Positions 1 through 10,061 are shown, numbered from the stretch's first letter. The stretch is 64,000 nucleotides of DNA from Bacteroidota bacterium (GCA_021811615.1 JAJZNW010000001.1:1-64000), one strand, 5' to 3'. Made by a program: numbers and translations. Notes: generated by a model not told the origin, from the sequence alone.

Positions 1-96
1 TGGACAGTGAAGGGAGCAAACAGCATAATCGCCTTGAGGTGCATCCTCTTGAGCCATCACTGGGACGATTTCTGGGCATACAGGGCCGCCGCCTGA
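1..96 (+). pseudogene. C-terminal tail of a transposase (ISKra4-like), cut by the window edge
   Basis: The first frame of the window is open from base 1 to a TGA at 94-96. It encodes about 31 residues rich in Trp and Leu, including GANSIIALRC and WDDFW. From memory this resembles the end of ISKra4-like transposases, where a conserved W, a GA(x)AI(I/L)xLR stretch and a WDxFW/Y stretch occur near the C terminus. Only the tail is visible, so it may be an intact gene continuing to the left or a remnant. A 21-nt sequence just downstream (107-127) recurs at 16244-16264 and may be the terminal repeat of the element. Family assignment is tentative. Confidence 0.5.
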
Positions 97-106
97 TGAA
101 ATCCTC

Positions 107-127
107 TTACAAATTTGTCGCACACCC
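107..127. repeat. 21-nt repeat, possible IS terminus
   Basis: These 21 bases, starting TTACAAATTTG and ending CACACCC, are identical to 16244-16264. Here they lie 10 nt after the stop of the transposase tail, where the right end of an insertion sequence would be expected. The second copy sits just after a truncated VOC gene. The identity is seen directly; the role as an IS end is inferred. Confidence 0.55.
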
Positions 128-143
128 TCCTCAGCCTCGCCTA

Positions 144-198
144 TTGACTTTACATTTTGAAATGGTTATATAGCGATCGAAACGGTTCAATTGAACCG
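144..198 (+). promoter_or_regulatory. Sigma-70-like promoter with palindromic operator candidate
   Basis: TTGACT at 144-149 and TATATA at 167-172 are separated by exactly 17 nt, a near-ideal sigma-70 promoter. Eleven bases after the -10 box lies a perfect 16-bp palindrome, CGGTTCAATTGAACCG (183-198), placed where a repressor would block transcription. The nearest downstream gene on this strand is the AraC-type regulator. No other gene is convincing in 97-516. Function is inferred from spacing and symmetry only. Confidence 0.45.
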
Positions 199-516
199 GG
201 GTTACGTCACCACGAGGGGACGCCGGTATCGTTAAGAAAGCCATCATATTCAGCAGCACCTTTCTGCGGTAACGGAAGACGGTAGAAGGAGATGCGATGC
301 AAACGAACCAAAACAAAGTCACGCTACAACGGGGCCACGTACTCTCACTTCCCATGTATGTTTCCTTTTTTGCTGGACCGGCTCATGATCTGACCACTGC
401 GCACAGAGACGGCCCGCGGAGAAGCATTGCAGGCCGCGAACACCGCGGTCACGCCATGGACCTTCTCGTTGAATGTCCCATGAAAAGGTTCGACGAATAT
501 CGTACCACGTTTTGTT

Positions 517-981
517 TTGGAGGATCAAACTGAATCTGGATTAGAGGGGGAAAAGGAGTTGGAGAGCGCTTCGAAAACAAATAGTGAAACCGCCTCGATT
601 GGTCCAATCGACGACACTCAGGATCCCATGGAGTTGCCTAACTATTGGGCTCAAAGAGGGAAGGAATTGATCGACAGCGATTACGCGCGGCTGGAGAAAA
701 TTAACGATGTTTGCGCGGTCCTTGGAATCTCTTCGTCGTATTTCAGAGATGTCTTCTATGCGGCCTTCGGAATAACGCCGAAATCATACCTCAGACAATT
801 GAAGATCAAGAAAGCAATGGAGCTTCTCAATAGCGGGTCAGTTAAGATAGTCGATGTCGCCATCGAAGTAGGATTCACTGAACGTAACACCTTCAGAAAA
901 ACCTTCAAGAAGGTCACCGGGGTTACCCCAAGGGCGTATCGAAACAAGTTCTCGTCCGACGAGAATGATTCTCGAAAATGA
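517..981 (+). CDS. AraC-family DNA-binding regulator, HTH domain only
   Basis: A 154-residue protein whose last 90 residues form an AraC/XylS DNA-binding domain: a first helix-turn-helix around residues 62-82 and a second around 107-128, with the family signature segments VDVAIEVGFTE and GVTPRAYR. The N-terminal 45 residues are acidic and of low complexity, with no recognisable ligand-binding or receiver domain, so what controls it is unclear. The start is uncertain: TTG at 517 lies inside a GGAGG sequence, TTG 559 and ATG 628 are in-frame alternatives, and no ATG lies upstream in the open frame. It is probably a transcription activator. It has no operon partner; the next gene starts about 300 bp on. 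Confidence 0.8.
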   Translation: MEDQTESGLEGEKELESASKTNSETASIGPIDDTQDPMELPNYWAQRGKELIDSDYARLEKINDVCAVLGISSSYFRDVFYAAFGITPKSYLRQLKIKKAMELLNSGSVKIVDVAIEVGFTERNTFRKTFKKVTGVTPRAYRNKFSSDENDSRK

Positions 982-1276
982 TCCGCGAATGCGCATTATC
1001 CCACTTCATACCGTGGTGTCGCCTAATTCGCGTCTCAACGACTGCCTGACGTTACCGCCCAAAACACCTTTTGTAGAAGCCACAGCAGGGGGCGATAGAT
1101 GCTTGACAATTAGACCCTGCTGGACTACAACCGGAACATATAAAAACCTTCCGGAGCTATGCAACTTCTGGAGAAATTCTTACAAGAGATGGTTTGCCCT
1201 CCTTTCGTTCTGATGTAAAATCGTGAAGGGGGGAAGCCTTGTGGCAGACTCATCATAAAATGGAAAGGGATGTACC

Positions 1277-1813
1277 ATGAATACACGATGGGGACATAAG
1301 ATTGGAACTTCAATCATTGTGGGCCTAGTTTCATCGATTCCTTTGTCGGTAGCATCGGCCAAGCCGAAGAACTCAGATCAATTTAGCCACAATGCGATTT
1401 TCCTCGAAGCCTTTGGGCCCGGGATTTTGTATTCGATAAACTATGACTATCGCTTTGCGAGGGACTTGAGTGTGAGAGTTGGTTATTCTTCGTGGGACGT
1501 CCCTTTCGACCTCGGTTTCTTTTCCGCGAACTTGAAGTTTAGAGGGTTCCCGGTTGAGGTGAATTACCTGCCTGGGAACGGTCCCAGCCATCTGGATCTA
1601 GGTATAGGTTTCGAGCCGGATTTTTCTAGATCCGGCGCAGCTATTTTGGACCCCAGTTCACAAACAACCGGGAGCGGCGTCCTAGGTATCGCTACGATCG
1701 GTTACAGATTTCAACAAAGACACGGTCTCTTCTTCCAGGTAGGTCTTACGCCGTTATTCAATTTCAACCGTCTTGCACCGTACGCAGGTATTTCGATCGG
1801 GGCGGCCTTTTGA
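1277..1813 (+). CDS. Small outer-membrane beta-barrel protein, unknown function
   Basis: 178 residues with a signal peptide (basic start, hydrophobic core, cleavage near residue 28 after SVASA). The mature part alternates hydrophobic and polar residues, has many Tyr/Phe/Gly, and ends in Phe, as outer-membrane barrels do for BAM recognition. GAAAGGGA lies 7 nt before the ATG and supports the start. The family is not recognised; size and pattern fit an 8-strand barrel of the OmpA/OmpW type. It stands alone, with a gene-poor stretch on its downstream side. Confidence 0.65.
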   Translation: MNTRWGHKIGTSIIVGLVSSIPLSVASAKPKNSDQFSHNAIFLEAFGPGILYSINYDYRFARDLSVRVGYSSWDVPFDLGFFSANLKFRGFPVEVNYLPGNGPSHLDLGIGFEPDFSRSGAAILDPSSQTTGSGVLGIATIGYRFQQRHGLFFQVGLTPLFNFNRLAPYAGISIGAAF

Positions 1814-3069
1814 ACCGGATATTACGCTTGAACGATCTGTCCGTATACTTGAGCGGCTTGGATTCGCACAGATCTACGCAGGAGATAGTCAAAGTGTCCA
1901 GCAAAATGATCATCCGCCGGGCAACGTAGTGTGAAATGGAGTTATGGTTAGGGGTACGTCTCCTCACCCTTTTGAGCTCCTATCGCGCTCTCCGGCTTCA
2001 TCTTGCCGGTTGGATTTCGCCATTTAGCTGGTTGTATGTCAGTAGGACACTCTGACAAGTTGAGAGCTGCATTAGAAACAGTGGATTTTTGCTGTAGCTA
2101 ATCAAGTTGGTATACTAGAAGGCTCTGGACACCGTAGAGTTCTTAGCAGGCTGGGCATTTGCAAATACTCCGGAGTCTATCCTGCCGCGATACAGATATT
2201 TAGTCAAGACTTGGACGCTTGTCTCATCCAGTTCAAATATCCTGCCGGCCGCAGGAAGTTCATCCGCACGACAAACCTGTTGGATAGAGTTTTTGACCCG
2301 GAGAAGCGGAAGCCCAAAAATCTTCCTCAGCATTTTCATGAGAAGGGCGCGGTGAGCCTGGTTCTTACGGTACTATGGAGAACTTCGCAAAGGTAGCAGA
2401 GGGTTACCATGTCATCTCTTGATCTGGCCGGTTTAATCAGCCCAGGCAATTCACCTGTCCGCATGACAATCAAACAGAATTCACCTCATATGGACTGGCG
2501 GCGTACCATCTTATCATTTCACACAAACATTCCGACCTGACCACCAACGAGCTGTATCATCACTGCTCTGCGCATTGCGAAGACGGCGATTCCCTTCAGA
2601 ATCTAACCTGTATTTCTGCTCGTGAAATTCGGTTTAGGCGGCTGCTCGTTCAACGATGGCATCTGTCTTTGCAGGTACCGATTCCTACTACAAAAATCCT
2701 TCATGCGGAATGAATACTCATTGATGAGATCGGCTTACAGATTACTTCATGTGCGAACCGTACTCGTGGGTTTCAAATGTGAATCCTGCGGGCCTTTTGC
2801 CTTCCGAGCGGCCATCGGTCCAAATTTCTAAAATCATTCCGGCGTACAGGAGGTAACACAATAAAACTGACCTTACCCGCAATCTCTGAGTAATCCGCGA
2901 AAGTAATCCGCGAAAATGGTGCATACAGTTTGACAAGGCAGCAAGATCCAGGCTAACTTGCAACATGAGATGAAGCCACCAAATCACCGAAGGTGGAACG
3001 GAAGATTGAACAGACTACTCTCGGGAATGGCGGTCTCATACTTATGAATAACACAAAGGGAGGTGCCGT
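1814..3069. other. 1.26-kb stretch without a recognisable gene
   Basis: Both strands are broken by frequent stops. Short open stretches of 60-80 codons exist but have no ribosome-binding site, signal peptide or family resemblance that I trust. A minus-strand piece near 2115-2339 carries a VLTKYLYRG-like string that faintly recalls IS91-type transposases. The composition is compatible with decayed mobile DNA, but I cannot prove it. Confidence 0.4.
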
Positions 3070-3819
3070 ATGGCTAAAAAGATAATGGTTCTCATATTTA
3101 GTTTCCTGACATTGCTGTCCTATTCTAGCGCGAGGGCGCAAGTCAATCCGGTGTACAAGAGAATGGTGCAGAATGGCTGGAGCTATCCGTTCAAGAATGG
3201 ATTCAGGATGTTGACACCAACAGAACTTGATTCGGAATTCGTGAAAAGCATGGGTTATAGCGAATCAACCGTTGCCAATCTTGAGAAATCAGGCATCAGG
3301 ATCGTAGGTCGCTGGGAAAAGCGCGGACCCTGGAACAGCAAGCTGTGGACGGCGCTATCGGACTGCATAGTTATCGGCACTGTATCTCGAATTGAACATC
3401 CAGCATGGTCAAGGCCGTTGTATCTATCAATAGTCTACGTCAAAGTGGATAGCTTCTTGAGGAACGATTATGGTTTCTCAATGAGCGAGGTCGAAGTGAT
3501 GCAACGAGCGGGCCCAACAGGAACAGGGCTGATAGCCATCGCTCCTAACGAGCCCCGCTGGACTGTGGGTGAGCGGGTTCTATTATACCTCAGCGCAAGT
3601 CAATTGATAACATTCGCGGCCAACAATGATATGCCGAAGCTCTACAATCGTCTGATCAACAGCCGTAAGATCAGGTTTCAGCTAATCGCTAGACTTGAAA
3701 TAAAATCAGGGAAAATAATCTCTAAAACAGGGAAAGAGAGTCTGAAACATGTAACAGACAGTGTCTGTTACATTCTCGATCTGATAAATCATTCGGTGAC
3801 AATAAGAAAGGAGTTGTAA
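3070..3819 (+). CDS. Secreted protein of unknown function, tandem paralogue 1
   Basis: 249 residues with a clear signal peptide (about 23 residues, ending ARA before QVNPVYKR). The mature protein contains the pattern SDCIVIGTVSRI, then a beta-rich stretch, then GERVLLYL. This resembles a widespread secreted module of the form 'sD-V-V-GtV ... GErvllFL' that I know only as uncharacterised. One Cys lies in the SDC segment. GGGAGG precedes the ATG at good distance. Its stop is one base from the start of the next gene, a clear paralogue with the same QVNPVYKRMV mature start, so the two are co-transcribed duplicates. No enzymatic motif is visible. Confidence 0.75.
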   Translation: MAKKIMVLIFSFLTLLSYSSARAQVNPVYKRMVQNGWSYPFKNGFRMLTPTELDSEFVKSMGYSESTVANLEKSGIRIVGRWEKRGPWNSKLWTALSDCIVIGTVSRIEHPAWSRPLYLSIVYVKVDSFLRNDYGFSMSEVEVMQRAGPTGTGLIAIAPNEPRWTVGERVLLYLSASQLITFAANNDMPKLYNRLINSRKIRFQLIARLEIKSGKIISKTGKESLKHVTDSVCYILDLINHSVTIRKEL

Positions 3820-3820
3820 G

Positions 3821-4591
3821 ATGAGCATGCTACAGAAAGTAACGAGCCGTCTTGGGGTAGCCGGAGCGGTTTCCATCTTTGTCTTTTTGACATTGTTCAC
3901 TTTGTCCAACGCGAGAGCGCAGGTCAATCCGGTGTACAAGAGAATGGTGCGAAATGGATGGAATTATTCATCGATAAAAAGTCATCCACGCTTCACTGCT
4001 ACGGAGCTTAATTCGGATTACCTCAGGATCTTAGGTTACACCAATGCGACTATCGCACACTTAGAAAAGGCTGGGATAGATATTAAAAATATTTACAAGA
4101 ATAGAATCTTCAACAAAAAAATATGGACGGTGCTTTCCGACTGCATAGTTGTCGGGACTGTTTCCAAAATCACATATTTTCCGCGGGGAAGACCATTGTA
4201 TGACGGCCTCGCAAGCGTGCGAGTTGATACATTTTTGGAGAATAGCTACGATCTGCCGAAAGGGAACATTAGTGTGTTACAAGGTTCCGGTCCAATCGGG
4301 CCGCATTTGGTGTCGACTGTATATGGGATGCCGAGTTTGAGTCCGGGCGAGCATGTCATTCTGTTTCTGACTGCCAGCGGACTCGTCTTCGATGCTGCAG
4401 TGAATAACAACACGCGCTTGTACAAAAAGCTCACTAATAGCCCTAAAATCTATTTTAAGATTCTCGCAAAGTACGATGTACAGTCAGGAAAAGTAGTTTC
4501 GAATAAGCGGAAGGAAAACTTGGCGAACGTCACTGATACGATCCAATCCGTCCTCAATCTGACAAATCATTCAGTCCTCATAAACAGGTAA
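3821..4591 (+). CDS. Secreted protein of unknown function, tandem paralogue 2
   Basis: 256 residues, paralogous along its whole length to the upstream gene: signal peptide ending ARA, mature start QVNPVYKRMV, SDCIVVGTVSKI, and GEHVILFL near residue 180. The two differ most in the middle and at the C terminus, so the duplication is not very recent. AAAGGAG lies 9 nt upstream of the ATG. The stop lies 23 nt before the metalloprotease-like gene, so all three probably form one transcript for exported proteins. Function unknown. Confidence 0.75.
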   Translation: MSMLQKVTSRLGVAGAVSIFVFLTLFTLSNARAQVNPVYKRMVRNGWNYSSIKSHPRFTATELNSDYLRILGYTNATIAHLEKAGIDIKNIYKNRIFNKKIWTVLSDCIVVGTVSKITYFPRGRPLYDGLASVRVDTFLENSYDLPKGNISVLQGSGPIGPHLVSTVYGMPSLSPGEHVILFLTASGLVFDAAVNNNTRLYKKLTNSPKIYFKILAKYDVQSGKVVSNKRKENLANVTDTIQSVLNLTNHSVLINR

Positions 4592-4614
4592 AAACCCGAA
4601 GGAGGAAGTCTATC

Positions 4615-7600
4615 ATGAAATTGCCAGTAGTTAAATCCTTTGTTGCGATAGGATTTATACTCCTATTATCCGTGTCACAACTGTTCGCACAAGTGTACCT
4701 AACGGAGGGATGGCATTGGGCAAGAAATTATGTCATCTACCATGTGAATGAAAACCTCGGCATAAATTCCACCGCTACACAGCAGCAGTGGGAAACCGCC
4801 ATAGACTCAGCGGCGGCACAATGGGATAATGCCGGTGCCAACTTCCGATTCATAAAAGGAACGGATGTTGATTGGGCGATGGGAAGCGAGCCTACCGGCG
4901 GCTATCAGTTATCATACAATTATATCTCGGGTTCCGATGATGTTGCTGTTACCAGCGTCATAGCCGAGTCGAGCAATTATTACCCAGCCGACACACTGGT
5001 AAGCGTCGAGACGTATTTCAATACCTATTATGACTTCGTACCTTCCCCACCTGCTACAGGTAGTAATGAAATAGATATGTGGACCGACGCGGTACATGAA
5101 CTCGGTCATTGGCTTAACTTGGAAGATGAGCAATCAGATGCTGATGAGGTATAGCCCGGTTTCATATGGTGAAGTCAACCGTTACTTATGGAGTGGCGAT
5201 ATAGCAGGGATAGACGATCTTTATACCGCCGGGAGCTGGGTGGTCAATAGCGACATAACACAGAACGAGGGGTGGTATGGAAATATTTCCGTCGAACCGG
5301 ACAACGGGTCCGATTACATATATAAGGAACAGCAGTACGGTGGAGATGTATGCGGGGTGTAATGTAACACTAGGAACCGGGATCACAGTGTATGTAAACG
5401 GAGGTTCCCAGTTAATTGAGGACGGTGGCAGCAAGGTAAACTATGGGATCGGCGCCCAAATATTGTCGAACGGGGGCATAATTACAGGGATCGATAGTAC
5501 GGGGGGCGGTGGGAATCCTCCTCCTCCCCCGGCGGGTTTCGTAGCCTCGGTGTCAGGCCAGAATGTATTGCTGAAATGGCAGCTTCCTGCCCTTTACGGC
5601 ACAACAGACGTGACCTTAGTGAAAAACGGCAATCCAATAGACTTAGGATCTTCTGCGACCTCTTACACCGATGCTGGCGCGTTGTCCTCTCTACCTTCTA
5701 CTTATTACGTGCAGTTCACTGAATCTTCATCGCAGGAAAGCATCGATGGAATATCATACTCAGACACAATAAGTCTTGGAGCCGCCCCGACCACCGTCAG
5801 CACAGACACGAGTTGGTCAGGCACAGTCTACCTTGGCAGTAATGTAACTATAAACAGCGGAAACACGCTGACGATCAGCCCCGGCACGACTGTCCTAATC
5901 GGTTCCGGGAATAGTATCACAGCCAACGGGTCAATTGACGCAAACGGGTCCCAGGCTGGCGATATCTTCTTCCAGCAAGCAGACAGTGGAAATGCTTGGA
6001 ACGAGATCGATTTGAACAGCAACAGCAATCAGTTCACCGACTGCGTGTTCGACGGAGGAACAGATAACGTTTACGCAAGTCATAGCCAGGGCAACTTGTT
6101 CACCGATTGCACATTCGAGAATGCGAGCGGGGATGGCTTGGTTCTGGAGGGTTCCGGCTCGTCGATCGATAACTGCACCTTCGAGCATAACCAGTATGGA
6201 ATTGTGCTGGGGTACCAACTTCCCACAGCTTCAATAGTCCAATCCACTATCATCGATAATAGCGCTGTCGGTTTATATATGGCATCAGGAACCATTTCGC
6301 AATTCACCAACAATGCTGTCGAGAACAATGGGAGCTACGGAATAGATGTCGAAGGCGGAATCCTGTATATGGGGAACGGTACCGGCTACTATGACATTGG
6401 GAGCAATCCTGTGTCATCGAGCCCGACACAAGGCGCAGGTAAGAACCTGATCAACAACAATGGGGCGTCCCAGATTTACGTAGATACCGGCGGAGAGGTG
6501 TATGTGGGTGACCTCCAGTTCAATGGAACGGATTATTCGCTTGGGGAAGGGTTCAACAGGGTAACGTCGTCAAGCACATACTACATATATAATTTGGCGA
6601 TGACCCAGACGTATGAGTCGGAGGAACAGTGGCCGGTGCCCGCGGCAGACACTTACTGGGGAGGTAGTGTAGGCTCCGAAAACTCCTACGGAACGGTGAA
6701 TTATTTTTCCGATCAGTTACTGAGCGACCCGTCAATCGGTGCAGGTGCAACGAACATGTTGCAGGATGTCACTACTCCTGGAGGAGCTAAGACGCCTGCG
6801 ACGTTAATGACAGCCGCGATGGCAGCGAAGATATATAAGGATGCACCTTCATCGGGAATGGGCCAGTTCTTCGTGAACTTGAAGAACCAGATGATGCAGG
6901 TTCGGAGCGCGATCATGAATCCGAAGACGGGACTTATCCGGCCACGGCTGATAGGGTACCTGAACTCGCTTTGTGCATTCGACACGAACGACGTGACACA
7001 GGAGCGAGGCGCCGTATATGGTTTGATGACAGGCTACTACAGAGAACTGACATCGGGGAACTTCACCGATGAGACGGATCGGCTTTGCAGCGAGGCGGCA
7101 CTGGTAGCCGAGGTGCAGGACGAAGTGAGAGGAGGCGACCTTGACAGCGCCGAGGGTCTGATAAACAAGTACAGTGGATACGTTCAGAACAACGACAACA
7201 AGAGGACGCTTCTATTCGCAGAGATGCAGATCGATGAGCAGCAAGCGCAGGGTGGACCAGCTCTTGGGGTCTTGAGGCAAATCGAGGCATTCCAGCCCGA
7301 TTCAAAGCAGAAGCGAAACTACGAGGCGCCAAACTATGCCGCTCTGGCGTCGCTGGTGGGTCGAGGTTCTGCCGGCTTAGGACAATCCCAGAACGAGAAG
7401 GAGGCCCTTGACGAATCGATCGGTGTACCGACTAAGTTCGCACTGCTCCAGAATTATCCAAATCCGTTCAACCCTACGACTACGATAGACTACGATCTCG
7501 CGACACCGGCGAACGTAAGTCTGATAGTGTACGATGTAACCGGCCAGGAAGTGACCGTGCTGGAGAGCGGACAGGAGTCGACAGGAAGCCACTCTGCGAT

Positions 7601-7709
7601 ATTCAACGGATCGAGATTTGCGAGTGGAGTATACTTCGTACGGCTGGTGGCCCAGGGCCAGAACGGAAGGCAGTACATCAGGACAATTAAGATGTTGGAG
7701 CTTAAATGA
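4615..7709 (+). pseudogene. Secreted metalloprotease / beta-helix / T9SS protein broken by two frameshifts
   Basis: Three overlapping frames together make one protein of about 1,030 residues. Frame 1 (4615-5154) has a signal peptide and a matrixin/snapalysin-like zinc site HELGHWLNLED, then stops at TAG 5152. Frame 2 (open about 5096-5362) continues with VSYGEVNRYLWSGDIAGIDDLY, the segment that closes such protease domains. Frame 3 (to 7709) carries a proline spacer, an FnIII-like segment, a parallel beta-helix (residues NCTFEHNQYGI and similar turns), a helical domain, and a C-terminal type IX sorting domain with NYPNPFNPTT. The segment lost at the first shift is where the conserved Met-turn should be. 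It may be a true pseudogene, a pair of sequencing errors or, less likely, recoding. GGAGG precedes the ATG. The second half is paralogous to the gene at 10062. Confidence 0.75.
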
Positions 7710-7723
7710 TGAAATCATTTAAG
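7701..7723 (+). terminator. A/T-rich hairpin overlapping the stop codon
   Basis: A perfect 10-bp stem (CTTAAATGAT / ATCATTTAAG) with a GAA loop spans the TGA stop at 7707-7709. No T-run follows. A hairpin of the same size, loop and position lies over the stop of the paralogous gene at 12621-12643. It could act as a weak terminator or 3'-end stabiliser. Confidence 0.5.
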
Positions 7724-8418
7724 CGGAAGTCCACGGCTTGGACATTCAAATTGGAGGTCAAACGCAATCGGTGGAAAGATGAGGAAGGGAAGCGGCTCAG
7801 CTTGAGAGCCGCTCCACCCAAAAGCGTGATGTGGAGCACGCATTTTATGGTTGTGAGCATCTCGATGCATCGAAAAGAATTTTTGAGTGCCAAAGATCAT
7901 GAGGAATGGTTCAAAACGTTTCTGTCTGGCTGCCCCTCCACATATCATGAAAGGGAGAGGGCCGTATCCAAAAGGACCTTGGAAAAGCCAGTAAGAAAGA
8001 CTCCATCAAATTTTGGAGACAGTGTGCGGCAGGCGATTTTGTCACGCGAAAATGACGCGCGTTTTCGCCGCACTTTGGTTGACAATAAGGAGTTTGTTTT
8101 TTATTCTGGTCAGAGACGGAGATACGAATTCGGCAGTTAAATATCTCGAATCATGATGTCGCGACTACTGCACGCGAAAATGACCGTCGAAAAATTCCCA
8201 TCGGATTTGACATTCGAGCGAGCACGATAATAAGTTTCGATATCAAATTTAGGATCAAGACGGCCATTCCTATGTTCTTTATGATTTGCTATGCCGGGTC
8301 AGATCGACGATAGAATAGAGGGAGAAATCGGAGGTGAACATGACAAATCCGGCTGCGCTCGTACTTTCATGCAGGCTTGTCATAAATCAGATTTCCCTGA
8401 AAGGAGTGAAGGACAGAG
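7724..8418. other. Intergenic stretch, no supported gene
   Basis: About 700 bp. A 144-codon frame (7706-8140) is open on the plus strand, but its product is Lys/Arg-rich with no signal, domain or ribosome-binding site and overlaps the preceding hairpin, so I do not accept it as a gene. The last 30 bp hold the AAAGGAG site of the next gene. Confidence 0.4.
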
Positions 8419-9075
8419 ATGTCTAAATATACAGTTGCTTCTTGCGTTTCTGCCGGGTTCCTTGCCATAGTGTTGTCAGGTTGTGTCGCTTCAAGCAATT
8501 TCTATACCGGCAGGACCCTTGGGAGCGGGAAATTTTCCCCAGGCATTGGAGTTGACGATCTTTTGATAAAGAGTACAGATGAAGCAGTCACATCCTCTTC
8601 ATCCGTGGCCTTTGTCCCTTCATTTATGTTTGCTTATGGGTTGCCGCTTAGACTTGAAGCGGATGCCCGCTTTGTCATTCCCAGGTTGCTTGAACTATCA
8701 CTACGTGATCAAATAAATCCAAGATCATTCAGGATATTCGACTTTGCTCCTGATGTAACTTTCGGCGATTTGTTTGGAGGCTACACTTATCTCAGATATG
8801 GTGGGACACTCAGTAAGGACATCGGCGGCATTGAACCTTATGTGCATTACAGCCTTTACCAGTTTTTGAAAGCTACCTCGACTGATTTTTCGACCAGTTT
8901 CTTCTCCGCGAGTCTGGCTGAACTTACAAACGAAGACCGAGCAATTGGTGTTGGAGTTGGCATTCCGCTTGGCGGTTTCGAACTCTATCCTGAGTTTGAT
9001 TATCAGTATTTTGGGAATAATCTTAATCGGGGTATATATACTTTCGGAATCGGGATACGTGGAATACCAAAATAG
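8419..9075 (+). CDS. Outer-membrane lipoprotein with beta-barrel-like body
   Basis: 218 residues beginning with a lipoprotein signal whose lipobox LSGC puts the modified Cys near residue 22. The rest is rich in alternating aromatic and small residues, with strands such as GGYTYLRYGGTL and a GVGVGIPLGGFELYPEFDYQYFG-like ending (shown in part), compatible with an 8- to 10-stranded barrel or an outer-membrane-associated beta sandwich. AAGGAG precedes the ATG. It is a single gene with no recognised family. It could be a surface or assembly lipoprotein; nothing indicates a substrate. Confidence 0.65.
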   Translation: MSKYTVASCVSAGFLAIVLSGCVASSNFYTGRTLGSGKFSPGIGVDDLLIKSTDEAVTSSSSVAFVPSFMFAYGLPLRLEADARFVIPRLLELSLRDQINPRSFRIFDFAPDVTFGDLFGGYTYLRYGGTLSKDIGGIEPYVHYSLYQFLKATSTDFSTSFFSASLAELTNEDRAIGVGVGIPLGGFELYPEFDYQYFGNNLNRGIYTFGIGIRGIPK

Positions 9076-9850
9076 AGGAGCAGGAGAAATCCCACAAAGA
9101 ACGGTTCCGGAGTGTGGGCGCTTGAAGAGTCTGTTCTGCTTCAGCTGGGAAAGGAATTTCCTCGAATTAAATTAAGAGGAAAGGAGAGAAGTCCTAATAA
9201 TATTTCATTTTGACCGGGATCTTTTCAGCGGCCCGCGTCGTGACAGTGACATAGAAATTACAGGCTATCCGTTTCTCCTAAATACTAGTTTCGTAGTTGG
9301 TAAGAGTTAGTCAATTCTCTTCATAGTAGAATATGACGTCGATTCTCAGATATTACGTTTCAACATGGATTAGAACGAAGCGGTACAAGGCAATAATCCT
9401 TCAAACCGTTCGCGGAATCGGTGATTCACGCATTTTGTACCAGTGGTGCAGGCGAAATCAATGATGAGGTGTTTTCACCTTGTTTGGCAAATTTGATGGC
9501 ATTTAGCCGGTCGATCAAATAGGATCCACTCTGTTTAGGCAATTAGATTTGGAAGGGTTAACCCGAAGCTTGAATGCGTTTGAAAACATAATAGTTCTCC
9601 TATTGATTAATTCAGTGGCGCGTCCCCAGCGAAAGCTATTCGTGGTAACCATTACGGATTGGTACTTCCGTTTGTGGCGACCGCCATCCGATAATTCAAC
9701 CGAACCCGAGTCTATTCGACAAATAGGTTCAGTTACCGATGACTCGAAGAAACGCGACTGAAGAGGAATTCCAGATATGGTCACCAGTGTTTCCAACTAC
9801 TGTCTTGAGAGGCACTAGGCTCGATCTTTAGCGCGTCAAGGAAAGTAGTA
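9076..9850. other. Gene-poor stretch before a pair of terminators
   Basis: No open frame here has a ribosome-binding site, signal peptide or recognisable product. The overlapping 70-93-codon frames around 9515-9796 on both strands look accidental. The region ends at two opposed terminator-like hairpins (9851-9960), so an untranslated RNA is possible but unproven. Confidence 0.35.
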
Positions 9851-9888
9851 ACAAAAAGCCCTCTTTACAGCGGCAACTGTAATGAGGG
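9851..9888 (-). terminator. Intrinsic terminator for a minus-strand transcript
   Basis: Read on the minus strand, a 12-bp stem with one mismatch (arms 9877-9888 and 9859-9870, loop 9871-9876) is followed by five T residues. That is a classical Rho-independent terminator. No minus-strand gene is recognised just upstream of it (above 9890), so what it terminates is unknown. Confidence 0.6.
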
Positions 9889-9933
9889 CAGAATGGCAAA
9901 CGAAAGCCGACCCTTATGATTATCGCTGTCACC

Positions 9934-9960
9934 AAAGGTGAACGACGTCGCCTTTTTGTT
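9934..9960 (+). terminator. Plus-strand terminator or attenuator upstream of the beta-helix gene
   Basis: AAAGGTGA (9934-9941) pairs with TCGCCTTT (9948-9955), with one G-U pair and a 6-nt loop, and runs into TTGTTT. It ends about 100 nt before the next ATG at 10062. It could end an upstream RNA or act as a leader attenuator for the gene at 10062. Confidence 0.5.
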
Positions 9961-10061
9961 TGCCTAAACTCAAAATAAGTTCAACAGGATAGCCCGTTGA
10001 GAATGACACGTAAAAGTAATTGGAAAAATCCACTAATTCACCATCAAAAATTGGAGGAGCT

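Noticed and set aside
2115..2339. Minus-strand fragment with a VLTKYLYRG-like string, perhaps IS91-type transposase
   Set aside because: Only a few residues match from memory and the flanks do not; too weak to call.
7706..8140. 144-codon plus-strand frame overlapping the end of the beta-helix gene
   Set aside because: Lys/Arg-rich product without signal, domain or ribosome-binding site; its first codons lie in the stop-codon hairpin.
9859..9960. Known riboswitch (c-di-GMP-like GGCAAACGAAAGCC string)
   Set aside because: The short string resembles a c-di-GMP-I core, but the remaining conserved helices and tetraloop receptor are not found.
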